Positions 1 through 64,000 of a stretch of DNA of 64,000 nucleotides are shown in pieces (position 1 is the first letter of the stretch; each line of letters opens with the position of its first letter). The DNA is taken from positions 7,474,550 to 7,538,549 of the forward strand of contig NC_053119.1 of assembly GCF_010015445.1 (NCBI RefSeq), written 5' to 3'. The stretch comes from Perca fluviatilis. Its lineage: Eukaryota > Chordata > Actinopteri > Perciformes > Percidae. Below the pieces are notes generated by a model. It was not told the DNA's origin. It saw only the letters and a list, made by a program, of their open reading frames with translations, and searched no databases. The translations under genes were made by a program, and so were the position numbers.

Positions 1-2627
1 CATAGTGATAAGAGACTGGACACTATATGCCTCCACAAAGGAGACTTCTTTCTGTTTTAGTCATTAAGTTGTTGCCCTTTTCCAGAGCAAATCACAGTGA
101 TTCAGGTTTGAATATCTTGTGAAAGAAACCTTTAGGGGGAACATGATTTCAAATGTTCCAGACATCAAACCTGTGACATTTCTGTTTCGAAGAAAGACTC
201 GAACCACAAAACCTCCCTGCCACCTGCTTTCTTATCTCAACTAATAGTCTCTGCAGAAAAACGGTCTGAGATTGTCACGGCAGCTAAATTAAAACATGAC
301 TTTGTGCTTTTGTTGGACTTTAGTGAGAAGAAAATGAGATGCTAAGGTTCAGTTTGGTGTCACTTGGAATAAAAGATCTTTTCATGCATACATTGAACTT
401 GTAGTTCATGCTTTAGGGATGAAAATTCAGGCCGAGGTTCTGTAAAGGTTTAGCATCTCATGTATATGCATAAGGAATCGTTAGGTTAAGTACTCAGATT
501 GACTACATGAAGGGAACGTGTCACAAACTTGCAACTGGTTCAAGTGCTGTAAGTGTCTGATTATCACAGATTAGGGCTGCAACTAACGATTATTTTTATT
601 GTCAATGTGTCAATTATTTTCTTGATTAATCCATTAGTTGTTTGGTTTATAAAATGTCAGAAAAAGGTGAAAAAATGTCGGCCGGTGTTTCCAAAAGCCC
701 AAGATGATGTCCTAAAATGTCTTGTTTTGTCCACAACTCAAAGATATTCAGTTTACTGTCACTGAGGAGTGGAGAAACTAGGAAATATTGACATTTAAGA
801 AGCTGCAATAAGAGAATTCAGATTTTTTTTTTCTTCTTGAAAAATGAGACAAACCGATTAATCGATTCTCAAAATAGTTGATTAATTTAATAGTTGACAA
901 CCAATCAGTTCATCTTTACAGCTCTACAACAGACAACGTGATTAAGATACAACATATTTAGCATACATTAGCATTGCCAAGCAGCTAGTTGTTGATGTGC
1001 TTTTTGCAGTGAGAGGACAAAGACCTGGTGCTGATGAACACTCTCCATTGTGTTGTTTTAAAGTCTGTAATTGTACGAGAGCTGCGGCTTCTCCCATTAT
1101 GTTGGCTGCCATAAAATGAGCTGGACTGTCATGTCAGGGCTGTACCCTCAGCACCGACGTCGACCACATGCTCGTTACGCTGACACACAGCGGCCGTGCC
1201 GTGCATACAGTCGCACACGCAGACTAATTAATGCATGCAGACCCCTTTACACAAACACACCCATAAACGCACACTGCGGGTCTATCAGGATCTGCTTCCC
1301 CGCTGAGATGTTTAGTAACACTCAGTCGAGGAGCGATGATCCATGAACACGACTAATGCAGCTGGAGGACACCTGGGCTGAGGGCTTAATATAGTAGGCG
1401 GGACCTACACACAGAGGACACACACTCGCTGACACACAAACCCCTCCCATCAATATTTCATTGTCCGTTACTTTTCCCGAGAGCTTTTCTTCTCGTCTGA
1501 TCCCCGTTTACCTCTCCTCCATCACTTCCTTCATTTCCCGAAACAACCGACATCAGTTTCTACGTTTAAAACCACACGCAGATGGTTTGATGTGATAATG
1601 TGTGTGTGCAACAACAGGAACATGAAACGCACGTCGAGTAACGAGCAGTAGGAAGCCACTAAAACAGACAGCCGACTGTTATAAAACAGCAGTTTGAATA
1701 TAAATGTTTTGGGGTTGTAGTTTTTTTTTTTTTTTTTCTTCTTCTTTCTTTTTTTATTTTACATAAAGAAAGAGAACTTGGATGTATTCCATTTAATGCA
1801 GAATTCACCCGGTATTCATTCTGTACTGTTTTTCTGGTGGCTCCATAATACCTGATATGCCATACAAAGATAACTATTTTTGTATTCGCGGCTGTCACTT
1901 GCACCACAGAGAGCTGGTCTCCTGCCCCACTTCTGGTTTACTCCACTGGCTTTTCATGTTCAGTGTTATTTCTCATAAAAGGGTTCTTTCATCAGTCTTT
2001 CTGAAAAGGTGGTACGTTTGTCTGTCTGGGGATTTCGGTCCATATGCTAAGATAAATGGGTACTGTACTATTGTACTGGAGAGTAACATTTGGACGGCTT
2101 GGCATTTTATACAAAGATAAAACGCCACTGAAAGCTCTTGGGAAATGTAGTAGCCGAATGCTAAGACGAATATATATTGTTGATTCATCTTTGTTGTTTT
2201 AAAATGAGGAGGGGCTGAAATTGTCTTTATTTCATCATATTGGACAGAACAAAGGCAGAACTGTATCATGTTTCATCTTTTCAGAACAGCTAGTGTTAGA
2301 AACACAGACTGGCTGACGCTCATGGAACAGAAGGTGGCACGACTCTTTTATACTGATTTTGGGGATTATGCTTAGTTCCGTACCAACTACTTTACCTACT
2401 GTAGAGTATCCATGGCAACAATAAAAAGGGTTTGCTCTGCTGTGAACAGTGTACGTTTGTACAGTTTGTAGTCATTTACTCTGACATGTTTTTGCATTTT
2501 GTTATGATGTTGTAGACTGTAATTATTGTATTTTTGTTAATTCTCTCTGCTCACGGCTACTTTCTGCCTTCCACGGCGTACAACAAGAAGGCTGCAGCAT
2601 TACCATGTTTCTGTCTCTCTCTGTCAG
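1..2627. other. CTTNBP2 intron (5' end outside window)
   Basis: No coding exon recognised. It contains one hAT-type miniature element (572-926) and an oligo-T run near 1722-1740. Short open frames here show no protein resemblance. Confidence 0.7.
572..926. mobile_element. hAT-type MITE (TAGGGCTGCAACTAACGATTA family)
   Basis: Starts TAGGGCTGCAACTAACGA and ends CAGCTCTA, with complementary AATCGATTA-type interior ends. The flanking 8-mers tcacagat and caacagac agree at only five positions, so it is an old copy. It is non-coding and about 355 bp. Confidence 0.7.
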
Positions 2628-38728
<36,101 letters not shown>

Positions 38729-39609
38729 ACATATCCCACCCCCCTCCCCCCTCCCTGATTCCGCTGTGAAAACCTCCCTCCATGATGTAAAGACTAGGTA
38801 CTGACGACCTTTGACTTTTAGTATTTGTACTTGTTATATCCGTACTTGTTACACTGTACTACAGTTGTGTACTTGGGGACCATAGTTTTACTCTATCACA
38901 GTATTTGAAGTATTTGTTTGGTTTGGTAAGACTTTAAGTGGGGAAAAAACAACAGAAGGTAATGCAGCAGGTTACTTCCTGTTGCCTTATTCCAGTATAT
39001 CAACCTGCTTTTTATGGGACAGTGTTCAGTAGACAAGATACATTGTAAGAATTTACTGAAATAAGTTGAGATATAAAGTATTTGACTGGTGGGAACTGCC
39101 TCAGAACAGTACTGACACAGTATTTTTGTGCACTTAAAGTGAAATACTGTACTTGTCCTGCTGGAATAAGGCCTTTGGAGAGTAACTGAAGGAACTTACA
39201 GGTGTTACCTTTTTAGTGAAAAGTGTTTCGGATCAAAGAAAGAAACAAGCAGGTTTTTCTTTTCTTTTTGTTGTTTTTGCTATTAAGTATTTTAAGATAT
39301 TCAAGTGTTTTATCTTTAAATAGTTGGTTGGTTTAAATACTGTTGAAATTAATCAGGGTTTTACCAAATATATTTGTAAATAAGAATTAGTACGTTTAAA
39401 TGCTCTATAGATTGGTGTATGTGGTATGATGCTTGTACAGTGACGAAACCTTAAGGCAAAACTGCTGAAAAAAACAAAGTTTGTACATATTGTTTGTAAA
39501 ACGAGTTTGGTTCTGAACTCTTCACTTGTTTCAGAGTGAAGCGGCTGTGGCAATAAGTAATAGAACTGTATAAACACAGGATGTCCTTTCAACTGTAAGC
39601 CATAATAAA
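38729..39609 (+). other. cttnbp2: CTTNBP2 3' UTR
   Basis: About 880 bp from the stop codon to the first canonical AATAAA. It is AT-rich with TATTTA and ATTTTT runs and no open frame resembling a protein. The true end is not visible from sequence alone. Confidence 0.7.
39604..39609 (+). terminator. cttnbp2: Candidate CTTNBP2 polyadenylation signal AATAAA
   Basis: Canonical hexamer in the + orientation, the first after the stop codon that sits near a plausible end. A second candidate, ATTAAA at 39842-39847, is followed by a T/GT-rich stretch near 39870 and would lengthen the UTR by about 240 bp. Confidence 0.55.
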
Positions 39610-40653
39610 TATTTTAAATGCCCATCAGTTCCCCCGAGTCATGTTTAACCCCCGCTGAGCCCTACAGTGTAATGTCACTTTCTTGTTCTCCGTACAGTTC
39701 TACTTTTAAGGACACTTTTTATGTTGAGCAGACATTGTTTATATATAAATAGCTATACATATGTACAGGAGAGATTTTAGTCATCCTATGATTTTGATTT
39801 GTAGGATAGCTGACGTTTAAAGAATTGTTTCAAGCACAAACATTAAAATGGCACGGTTAAAAATCCTCATCTGACTTTGTTTTTTTATTTCTGTTCTATT
39901 ATTTTTTTTTATTAAAACACAGAACCACAGGAATATGATTTTGTAATATCTTCTATAGTAGCCAATCCCAGTTAAAGTAAAAATCCCCCTTGATGTCAGT
40001 TTTTGTTCACCCAACTTTCTTGTGTTAAATTAAGTGTAAACATTTCCTACATTTCCCAGAATGCTTTTCTTTGAACTTCAAATAAGGGATATGGAATTTT
40101 TGTACTCATGCTGCATCCACGTGGTGTCGGAATAATTGGAAAAATAAGTTCCCGATTAGGAAGATTAACATGAAGTCGGAACATTTCCTAAAGTTATTTT
40201 GGTGACAAGTTGACATCGTATTACGCAACATTGTGAAACAAATGTGGCGGACAAAAGTAAATGGGTTAAGAAAAAAAAAAGTTTAATTCATGTATTGCAT
40301 ATCAGTTATTTGCTCAATTTCTAATATGGTACAAGGTTTTATTCGTTAGTTGCTTTCCACTAGCGTGACCTAGATTAGTTTTCATTAACCCTGATAAGTC
40401 AGGTAAAGCAATATTTTATACTGGTTAATATACTGGTGCAGCAACAGGTCTGGGACAACATTACTTATAAAGCTCATGAACTCGCCAAAGTCAGAAAAGC
40501 AACTTTGGAAATAGGACCATCATAGAGAAAAACAGAAAAAGCAGTATAGAAATTTATACCAACACAAACACAGTATACTCTTGACTAGCACATAGCACAT
40601 CATGAGTATGGAATTGGTATACAGTTTATAATCTGTTGATTATAGTAGAAATT

Positions 40654-41110
40654 AGGGGTGTGCAAAAAAATATATAAAAATCGATTCACATTTGTATCGT
40701 GATTCAAGCTCAATTCAAAATTGATTCATAGAATTCCAAAAATCAATTTTTTTTTTTTCGTTTTGTAATGGCATGTATACTATTGTCCTGAAATGAGTTT
40801 AGCTCGCCATTCCCATAGATAGCGCTGCGTCGAATTCACACTGACGCCTGAGCGCTCTTGTCATAATCAAAAGAAGGAGCGCAGCAGAAGTAGTTTAGCT
40901 GGCGCAAACAATGGCAAACCTCACAGAAAGAATTCTTCAACCTGCTCCATCCTCATTGAAGGCGAGCGTTTGGGCCCATTTCGGCTTTTATAACCTCGAG
41001 GGGAAGAAGGAACTTGATAGGAATCATGCTACATGCAGGCTTTGCAAAGCGAAAGTTAAGTATTTTGGAAACTCCCATGGTAAGCCATCACCCGGAGATT
41101 AACATTAAAG
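40654..41110 (+). pseudogene. hAT transposase remnant with BED-type zinc finger
   Basis: The left part shows a hAT-like end, TAGGGGTGTGCAAAAAAATA, with ATCGATTC-type text. A 63-codon frame at 40911-41102 contains SVWAHFGFYNLEGKKELDRN followed by HATCRLCKAKVKYFGN, a BED finger (conserved W and F, C-x2-C). The rest of the finger and the whole catalytic domain are missing. A donor-like ATGGTAAGCC at 41077-41086 suggests this was a first exon. Confidence 0.75.
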
Positions 41111-41284
41111 ACGTGGACGAACAACAACCTAAAGTACCTAACATGTCAGTCAACCAACGCACTCTTTCAATGCTCTAAACTCCCACCCAACTCTGACCAA
41201 AAAAAGCTCTTTTTATAACTTTATAACTTTAAACTTAACAGTTTTATACGTGATTTAAATGTATTTGAAAGCTGGCCAAAGCTT

Positions 41285-41333
41285 GGCACTGGTTTACAAG
41301 TATGAACCTGAAAATAAGCATGATATGGGACCT
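41285..41333. mobile_element. Solo end of a TTAA-type element
   Basis: GATATGGGACCT followed by TTAA (41334-41337) is the same terminal sequence as the element at 37448-38247. No partner end was found, so the copy is truncated. Confidence 0.6.
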
Positions 41334-42053
41334 TTAAGCCACAAACAACTCCTGAACAAGACCCAAAACAATCCTCTTCCTCTAACATAACTGACGCACA
41401 CCAATTTTTATAACAAATGACACAACAAACGACATTCTCAAAATCTTTAGTTTTATTGGAAATATAATTGATTGAACAAATATATTTATACATATTTTGG
41501 ACATCTGTGTCCCTTTTCTATGAGTAAGAAACAGCTTTGTTCTCAATTTACTCTGTAAAAAAAATCTGTTGTCACAGTTTACATATAAAGGCCTTTTTTT
41601 TTTCCATGGTACCTTCATTTTCTTCATCGCTGCTTTACAAAACTATTATACAGTATGAAAGGAGCAACGCACTCGTCCCTCAACCAAAGAAAATGAAGAG
41701 ATATAATAGAATAGCCTAAATGGTTTCCAGTTTCCGAGGGAAGTACAGATATAACTTGGAAAATGACACAAAAAAGAAATGCTTAATGTTTGCTTTGTTT
41801 GTACAGCAGCGGCTCTATTACTGCCTTCTTTCTAGAATTAATTCACAGAGGCTGAACAATTTAAATAAAAAGCGTAATATGTAAACAAAGGTCAGAATTC
41901 TACATCTACACTTTTATGGAGGAATTGAAAAACAAAAACTTGACTGTTTCCTTGCTGTGAAAGCGGATGAGTACCTCAGGGAGTCTCTAAAGTGCATAAG
42001 GGTTTCGGAGTCATCACTCGTTAGTGTCAGCCAATGGCGTCACTGTTCCTGGT

Positions 42054-42128
<75 letters not shown>
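42054..42128. repeat. (GT)37 microsatellite
   Basis: A 75-bp GT array. Confidence 0.98.
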
Positions 42129-42129
<1 letters not shown>

Positions 42130-42900
42130 GACGCCAGTGAAGTTACTGCAGGGTCAGACTGATTAAAGATACAAAAGCAAATATTTAGAAGATACTTCAA
42201 CACAACACACATGAAGCCACTGTAGAAGTCTCCCTCCTAGCTGCAGTTTGCCTTAATTCTGTTTCACAATGCTCTGATCTCTTCTCATCATGTAGGATAT
42301 ATAGAATTTTAAAATGTTGTCTATTTCCAGCCCATCAAAGTTTGTACTGAAATGCGTCTTAGTGTCGAGTGTGTGGACAACTTTTAGAGCAGTTTCACTA
42401 TGTGGCCAAACCAAACTCACTATTACATTTTTATCATTTACATTTTTAGGTTTCTTGTATGAAAACTAAATGAGTATATATAAAAAAAATAAAATAAAAA
42501 ACACATGTTGCTCATCAATCCTACATGTTCACAACAGCAACATTGATCAAATGCTTATTTAAATGGTTCAAAGTCGTGTTGTAACATTAAATACACGTTA
42601 ATGACAACACCCGTGTTGTGCGATTGACTATTTTGGAATTCAAAAAGTTGTTTTAACATAAAAATTTTAGAGAAGCTTTTTATTCAAACTGGAGTGTTTC
42701 TGAAAATTGTTTTTGGTTGTGAAAAGAGGCTTACTGGAAACTCCCATCAGACGTCGGACGCATACATCCCGTTAATCTACAATGATTCCAACCTATGTTT
42801 GTCCAACGAGTGACTAACAATAAAAATGTCCCGGTGTGGACTGACTGCTACGGTGGCCGGGAAGTGCAATGCAACATTACAAAGAATGAAACACTTTTAC

Positions 42901-43207
42901 ATTTTGGAAAACAAAATAACATTTTGGAAAACAAATTTACATTTTGGAAAACAAAATAACATTTTAGAAAACAAATTTACATTTTGGAAAACAAAATAAC
43001 ATTTTAGAAAACAAATTTACATTTTAGAAAACAAATTTACATTTTGGAAAACAAATTTACATTTTGGAAAACAAAATAACATTTTAGATTAGAAAACAAA
43101 TTTAACATTTTGGAAAAAAAAAAAAAAAAAACATACATTTTTGAAAATAAAATTAACATTTTCGGAAAACAAATTTACATTTTAGAAAACAAATTTACAT
43201 TTTGGAA
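42901..43207. repeat. 20-bp minisatellite, left arm
   Basis: About 15 units of ATTTTGGAAAACAAAATAAC or ATTTTGGAAAACAAATTTAC, with GG/AG and ATAAC/TTTAC variants. Exact 20-bp register up to 43080. Confidence 0.95.
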
Positions 43208-43837
43208 AAACAAAAATTTTAACATATTAAAATAAACAAGATGCACAAGTTAAAACACTCCCAAACAAATTTGCAAATGACAGATTCTTCACGGAAAGGG
43301 AATGTACCACATACCGGAAGTGATGAGGTTTTGTATACATGTCGCCTTGACTACGGCAGTTATGGATCGAATGCGTCAATAGAGCCGCCATCTTGGAACA
43401 GGGAGGCACTGCCTTATATACTGTCTATGGGCCGTCCTTAATGCATCAGCGTCAATGTAGGCAAAGGTCTAACGGAAATAAAATCACTATAAATCGTCAA
43501 AATCTCATGCGATGTTCTAGTTTTTTAACAAAAAGACAAAGAGACTAATTAATGTGTTAATACAAAGAATATTTATTATAATCAGTTCACAGATATGAGT
43601 ACAAACGGAAACTTCACCCTTCTGAACTAAGAGGTTCTGCTTCAAAGTGAAGTTTAAACAGACTGAAATGTCTCAGGCTCACTCCCCCACTAATGATTCA
43701 TTTATTTCTGCATGTATTTATTTATTTAACGAGACTTTAAAGTCGTGTTTTCGTAGTCCACAGTCCGAACCCGCCAGACTCCCTTTAGGAAACCTGTGAT
43801 TTAAACTTCAGCAGGCTGTGACAGTCCGCTCCGTTCA

Positions 43838-44038
43838 GTCCTGGATCTGATTCTCCCGGGCTTCCCTTCCCTCCAGCGGGCCCAGCAATACGGCCTGGGT
43901 CTCCAGCTGCGTGGTGTCGGTTTTGGCTCCCAGGAATGGGCAGTGAGCTCCAGGTCCTGCAGCTGCAGACGGACTCAGCTGCCCCCCTGCTGTAGCTTCG
44001 ATCCGGCCGCGGCTGTCGATACGTTCCCCGTGTTTCCG
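43838..44038 (-). other. GC-rich open frame in the loop of the foldback element
   Basis: About 67 codons open on the - strand between TGA at 44041-44039 and TGA at 43837-43835, without a usable ATG. Readable parts are GERIDSRGRIEATAGG and HCPFLGAKTDTTQLETQAV. I do not recognise it. The composition is unlike the AT-rich arms and suggests a captured host exon, but a chance frame is possible. Confidence 0.35.
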
Positions 44039-44250
44039 TCAGGTCGCGTCATATAAAAACTCCAAACACCGACAAACGAAAAGTCACCATAAACTTCATT
44101 CACGCCATATAATCCTCACAACAACACAAATTGACTGCGCTCACCAACAACACCTCATCACTTCCGGTATGTGGTACATTCCCTTTCCGTGAAGAATCTG
44201 TCATTTGTAAATTTGTTTCGGGACTGGTAAAAGTGTTTTGCATCTTGTTA

Positions 44251-44670
44251 ATTTGTTTTCTAAAATGTAAATTTGTTTTCGAAAATGTAAATTTGTTTTC
44301 TAAAATGTTATTTTGTTTTCCAAAATGTAAATTTGTTTTCTAAAATGTAAATTTGTTTTCGAAAATGTTATTTTGTTTTCCAAAATGTAAATTTGTTTTC
44401 TAAAATGTTATTTTGTTTTCCAAAATGTAAATTTGTTTTCTAAAATGTTATTTTGTTTTCCAAAATGTAAATTTGTTTTCCAAAATGTAAATTTGTTTTC
44501 TAAAATGTAAATTTGTTTTCTAAAATGTTATTTTGTTTTCCAAAATGTAAATTTGTTTTCTAAAATGTTATTTTGTTTTCCAAAATGTAAATTTGTTTTC
44601 CAAAATGTTATTTTGTTTTCCAAAATGTAAATTTGTTTTCCAAAATGTAAATTTGTTTTCCAAAATGTAA
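44251..44670. repeat. 20-bp minisatellite, right arm (inverted)
   Basis: 21 units in exact 20-bp register, the reverse complement of the left array and six units longer. Confidence 0.95.
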
Positions 44671-45534
44671 AAGTGTTTCATTCTTTGTAATGTTGCATTG
44701 CACTTCCCGGCCACCGTAGACTGCCCTTGAGTGTGGACAGACAACCTTTTCAAATGTATCAATATGGCCTCAGCTCAGAACGAGCAGACAGGAGAACTCT
44801 TTTATGTGCAATATTATCTGCAATATTGATTCCTGCTAGCTACCTGAAGATGATTGGATTATGTGCATATGATAAGTTAATGTGCTTTCTGAGCAGACCT
44901 CTACAGTGGCTGCTATTTTGCGTTCAGTCTGAGTTAAAACAGTGAAAAGTAGCTGGTTGTTCAGAACAAAACCTATCATCTTAAAATAATCCCTTAGTTG
45001 AAACCAATGAAAACGTTTTTTTTAAAACAAGTATGCAAAAAATATAATACAATACAATATTTTGGTTTCAAAAGGAGAAACTTTTTGAGGATTATGTGAA
45101 CTGAGGCAACCCTCACAGTTTGTCCAGCATCCCCAAAAAGCACCTGACTGACTGAAACCTGCAAAAGGCACTTGAAATGTGCTAGAAAAGCACATTGACT
45201 AACGTTAACTTCCTCCGGTTTCCTGTTCTTTATCCGACGATGGCACACCAGGCTGTGACCAGAAATGACATCTCTCAACCTAGGCTAAGAGTGCGGACCT
45301 CTCCAGGCGCCTCTCCGTCAGCTCCGCAAAATGTATGCTGAATTGTCCATTTTAGAAATATTAGTTGTGCTTTATGTTGTTGCCGGTGGACGCTGATGGC
45401 ACGTGGCTTTGAGTCCCTCGCGAGGATCGGGAAATCAACTTTCGGGTCTCCTTCTGACTCCGATAACCTCCTGCCTGGCTAGCTAGCCACCTGGCCGGGG
45501 AGGTTTTCAAATGTAAACATCAGAGTTAACACCG

Positions 45535-46535
45535 ATGAAAAGGGGGAGAAGATTACCTCAAGTTAGCAAGGCCATCTCTGCGGCCATCTCATCACTACAA
45601 GTATCTCATCAGGAGGGGGGGATCAGCTCACCAGTCTCCTGCTCACTCTGCCAGCATGGCTGGTCAAAGTTTCCAAATGTACAGTACAGGCCAAAAGTTT
45701 GGACACACCTTCTCATTCAATGTGTGTTCTTTATTTTCATGACTATTTACATTGTAGATTCTCACTGAAGGCATCACAACTATGAATGAACACATATGGA
45801 ATTATGTACTTAACAAAAAGTGGAAATAACTGAAAACATGTCTTATATTTTAGATTCTTCAAAGTAGCCACCCTTTGCTTTTTTGATAACTCTGCAAACC
45901 CTTGGTGTTCTCTCAATGAGCTTCATGAGGTAGTCACCTGAAATGGTTTTACCTTCACAGGTGTGCTTTGTCAGGGTTAATTAGTGGGAATTTTTTCCCT
46001 TATTAATAAAAAGCAAAGGGTGGCTGCTTTGAAGAATCTAAAATGGCATAATGTTTTCAGTTATTTCACACTTTTTTGTTAAGTACATAATTCCATATGT
46101 GTTCATTCATAGTTTTGATGCCTTCAGTGAGAATCTACAATGTAAATAGTCATGAAAATAAAAAGGAAACGCATTGAATGAGAAGGTGTGTCCAAACTTT
46201 TGGCCTGTACTGTAGACATCAGAGGAAAAGGTGAAGACGGCTATCAGCTACGACCTACGGCTACAATCCAGACTACGCGGAAAAGCAAGACCATCTCTGC
46301 GTCCATCTCCGTCTACATCAGAGGGGGCACCGAGGCAGGAGAGGAGGAACTGAACACCGACTGGGACTACTCTGCTGGGCATCCTGCTAGCCAGTGTCGG
46401 CGTCCGACCGCGCCTCGGCTGGTTTCCAGCACACTTTCCTTCCAGGAAGTGTGGTGTCCTTTGGCTGAGACTTGGCAGGATCCTGGCGTGCCGGCGCCAT
46501 CTAACCGAGGTTACTCTTTTTCGGCGTGCTGATCT
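45535..46535 (+). pseudogene. 154-codon open frame split by a Tc1-type MITE
   Basis: ATG at 45535 and TGA at 46533-46535. Removing 45682-46214 (the element plus one TA) joins the two halves at a codon boundary in one frame of 154 codons. It has internal similarity: SKAISAAIS in the first half and SKTISASIS in the second. It resembles neither CTTNBP2 nor CFTR. It may be part of a retroelement or an unknown host sequence. Confidence 0.4.
45682..46212. mobile_element. Tc1/mariner-type MITE, 531 bp
   Basis: Ends CAGTACAGGCCAAAAGTTTG and its complement, with TA on both sides (45680-45681, 46213-46214). Inverted arms of about 190 bp. The centre (about 45870-46010) retains degraded transposase-end text, such as AGCTTCATGAGGTAGTCACC. 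This family is very common in bony fish. Confidence 0.92.
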
Positions 46536-46755
46536 GACGGCTACGTTCTGCTTCGTGATGAATCACGCAGCAGTTTAAGGCGCTGATGACATTATATGTC
46601 AATGGAATTGCACCTCGCACAATTTCATGTGAGAAATAAAATGAATTGATTGAAATGGTTTAACAACAAAGTGTCCAGTTAGCCATCCTTCTCTGCTTCT
46701 GGTCCCTGTTACATGGAAGTATTTTAGCTCTCCCTGCAGCACATACACACTCTGG

Positions 46756-46761
46756 TTTATT
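46756..46761 (-). terminator. cftr: Candidate CFTR polyadenylation signal
   Basis: TTTATT on the + strand is AATAAA in the CFTR sense. It is the nearest canonical hexamer after the stop codon. No experimental support is visible. Confidence 0.45.
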
Positions 46762-47214
46762 ATAATTTTAATAATTTAGTGACAGATTTAAAGCAAAAGC
46801 TTCATTATGGGAACCGTTTTTTGCATCTTTTAATTCCGATTCACCTACATACAAATTATATCTTTTCTGAGCCTGCAGACCTGTTGGTCAACACGTGGTG
46901 GTAAAAAAAAAATCAAGTATTAATAAGCCAATTTTGTTTAATGTTAATATATTGGAAAACTTACATTTTCATTTTCTTTGGACAGATTTAAAAAATTTTT
47001 AATTTTAGTTAATTATGAATACTATAGGTAAACTGAATTTTCCTACTATTGAATAAAATACTTTGTCTGGGAGAGTTTTAGTGTCCCATAGTGATTGAGA
47101 TGCTGTTTCACTGGTAATTTGGGGAAATAATGGCTCAAACATCAGTATCGAAACCTGTGTTTTGTCCAGTAGAGTTAGGGGTGTGTGTGTGTGTGTGTTT
47201 GTGTGCCTGGCCGG
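46756..47214 (-). other. cftr: CFTR 3' UTR (candidate extent)
   Basis: From the stop codon to the first canonical AATAAA on the - strand (46761-46756), about 460 nt, AT-rich. A short TG/CA run sits next to the stop (about 47180-47198). The UTR may be longer. Confidence 0.5.

Positions 47215-64000
<16,786 letters not shown>

Larger units (their letters stand above)
42849..44718. mobile_element. 1.87-kb foldback transposon with minisatellite arms
   Basis: Both ends carry TACGGTGGCCGGGAAGTG as inverted repeats. GACTGC occurs directly outside each end (42843-42848 and 44719-44724), a 6-bp target duplication. The left arm 42849-43328 and right arm 44153-44718 are complementary, each holding a 20-bp tandem repeat. 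The loop of about 820 bp (43329-44152) is GC-rich in its right half. No transposase was recognised. I cannot name the superfamily. A 6-bp duplication fits Dada-like or unclassified foldback elements. Confidence 0.85.
39610..46755. other. Convergent CTTNBP2-CFTR intergenic region
   Basis: About 7 kb with no complete gene. It holds the hAT transposase fragment, a solo TTAA-element end, a GT array, the 1.87-kb foldback element and the Tc1-interrupted open frame listed separately. 44.75-45.28 kb looks unique and AT-rich. Confidence 0.75.

Noticed and set aside
1071..1346. 91-codon open frame rich in Arg, His and Thr
   Set aside because: Intronic, no splice-compatible context and no motif. CAC-rich sequence keeps the frame open by chance.
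42901..44670. Regularly spaced 20-bp repeats that superficially resemble an array such as CRISPR
   Set aside because: Units are contiguous without spacers, lie in both arms of a transposon, and the genome is a vertebrate.

Overview
This is a stretch of ray-finned fish DNA, most likely from a percomorph teleost. Two well-known vertebrate genes lie tail to tail in it. The 3' portion of CTTNBP2 (cortactin-binding protein 2) runs on the + strand from before the window to about 39.6 kb. The 3' portion of CFTR (the cAMP-regulated chloride channel) runs on the - strand from beyond the right edge down to about 46.8 kb. As I recall, the same convergent CFTR/CTTNBP2 pair exists in mammals, so the arrangement is old conserved synteny. 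The fish assignment rests on short introns, many kilobase-scale CA/TG arrays, DANA/Mermaid-type and tRNA-type SINEs, and a dense set of hAT, Tc1 and TTAA-type miniature transposons. There are no rRNA or tRNA genes, no prokaryotic features and no CRISPR array.

Region 1-39.6 kb is CTTNBP2. I could place 18 consecutive coding exons whose splice phases all join. They total 2792 nt and give 930 residues plus a stop. In order they encode ankyrin repeats, a linker, a region resembling the AAA+ domain of neuron navigators but with a degenerate P-loop, a phospho-site-rich basic tail, and a Ser/Asn/Gln-rich last exon. The 5' coding half (coiled coil and proline-rich part) lies left of the window. Several exon/intron junctions are fused directly to long GT arrays.

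Region 39.6-46.8 kb is the convergent intergenic interval. It is largely mobile DNA: a hAT transposase remnant with a BED zinc finger, a 1.87-kb inverted-repeat (foldback) element with 20-bp minisatellites in both arms and a GC-rich open reading frame in its loop, and a Tc1-type MITE that splits an otherwise continuous 154-codon frame.

Region 46.8-64 kb is CFTR. Fifteen coding exons (legacy numbers 12 to 24, including 14a/14b and 17a/17b) were placed, again with every phase joining: 2863 nt, 953 residues plus stop. They cover the NBD1 Walker B end, the regulatory (R) domain with the PKA sites, TM7-TM12, NBD2 and the C-terminal DTRL PDZ ligand. Eleven of the fifteen exons have the lengths I recall for human CFTR. 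The R-domain exon, ECL4 exon, TMD2-NBD2 linker exon and last exon differ in length.

I found no new multi-gene system. The unusual material is the fusion of GT arrays to splice sites, the transposon structures and the degenerate AAA+-like region of CTTNBP2.
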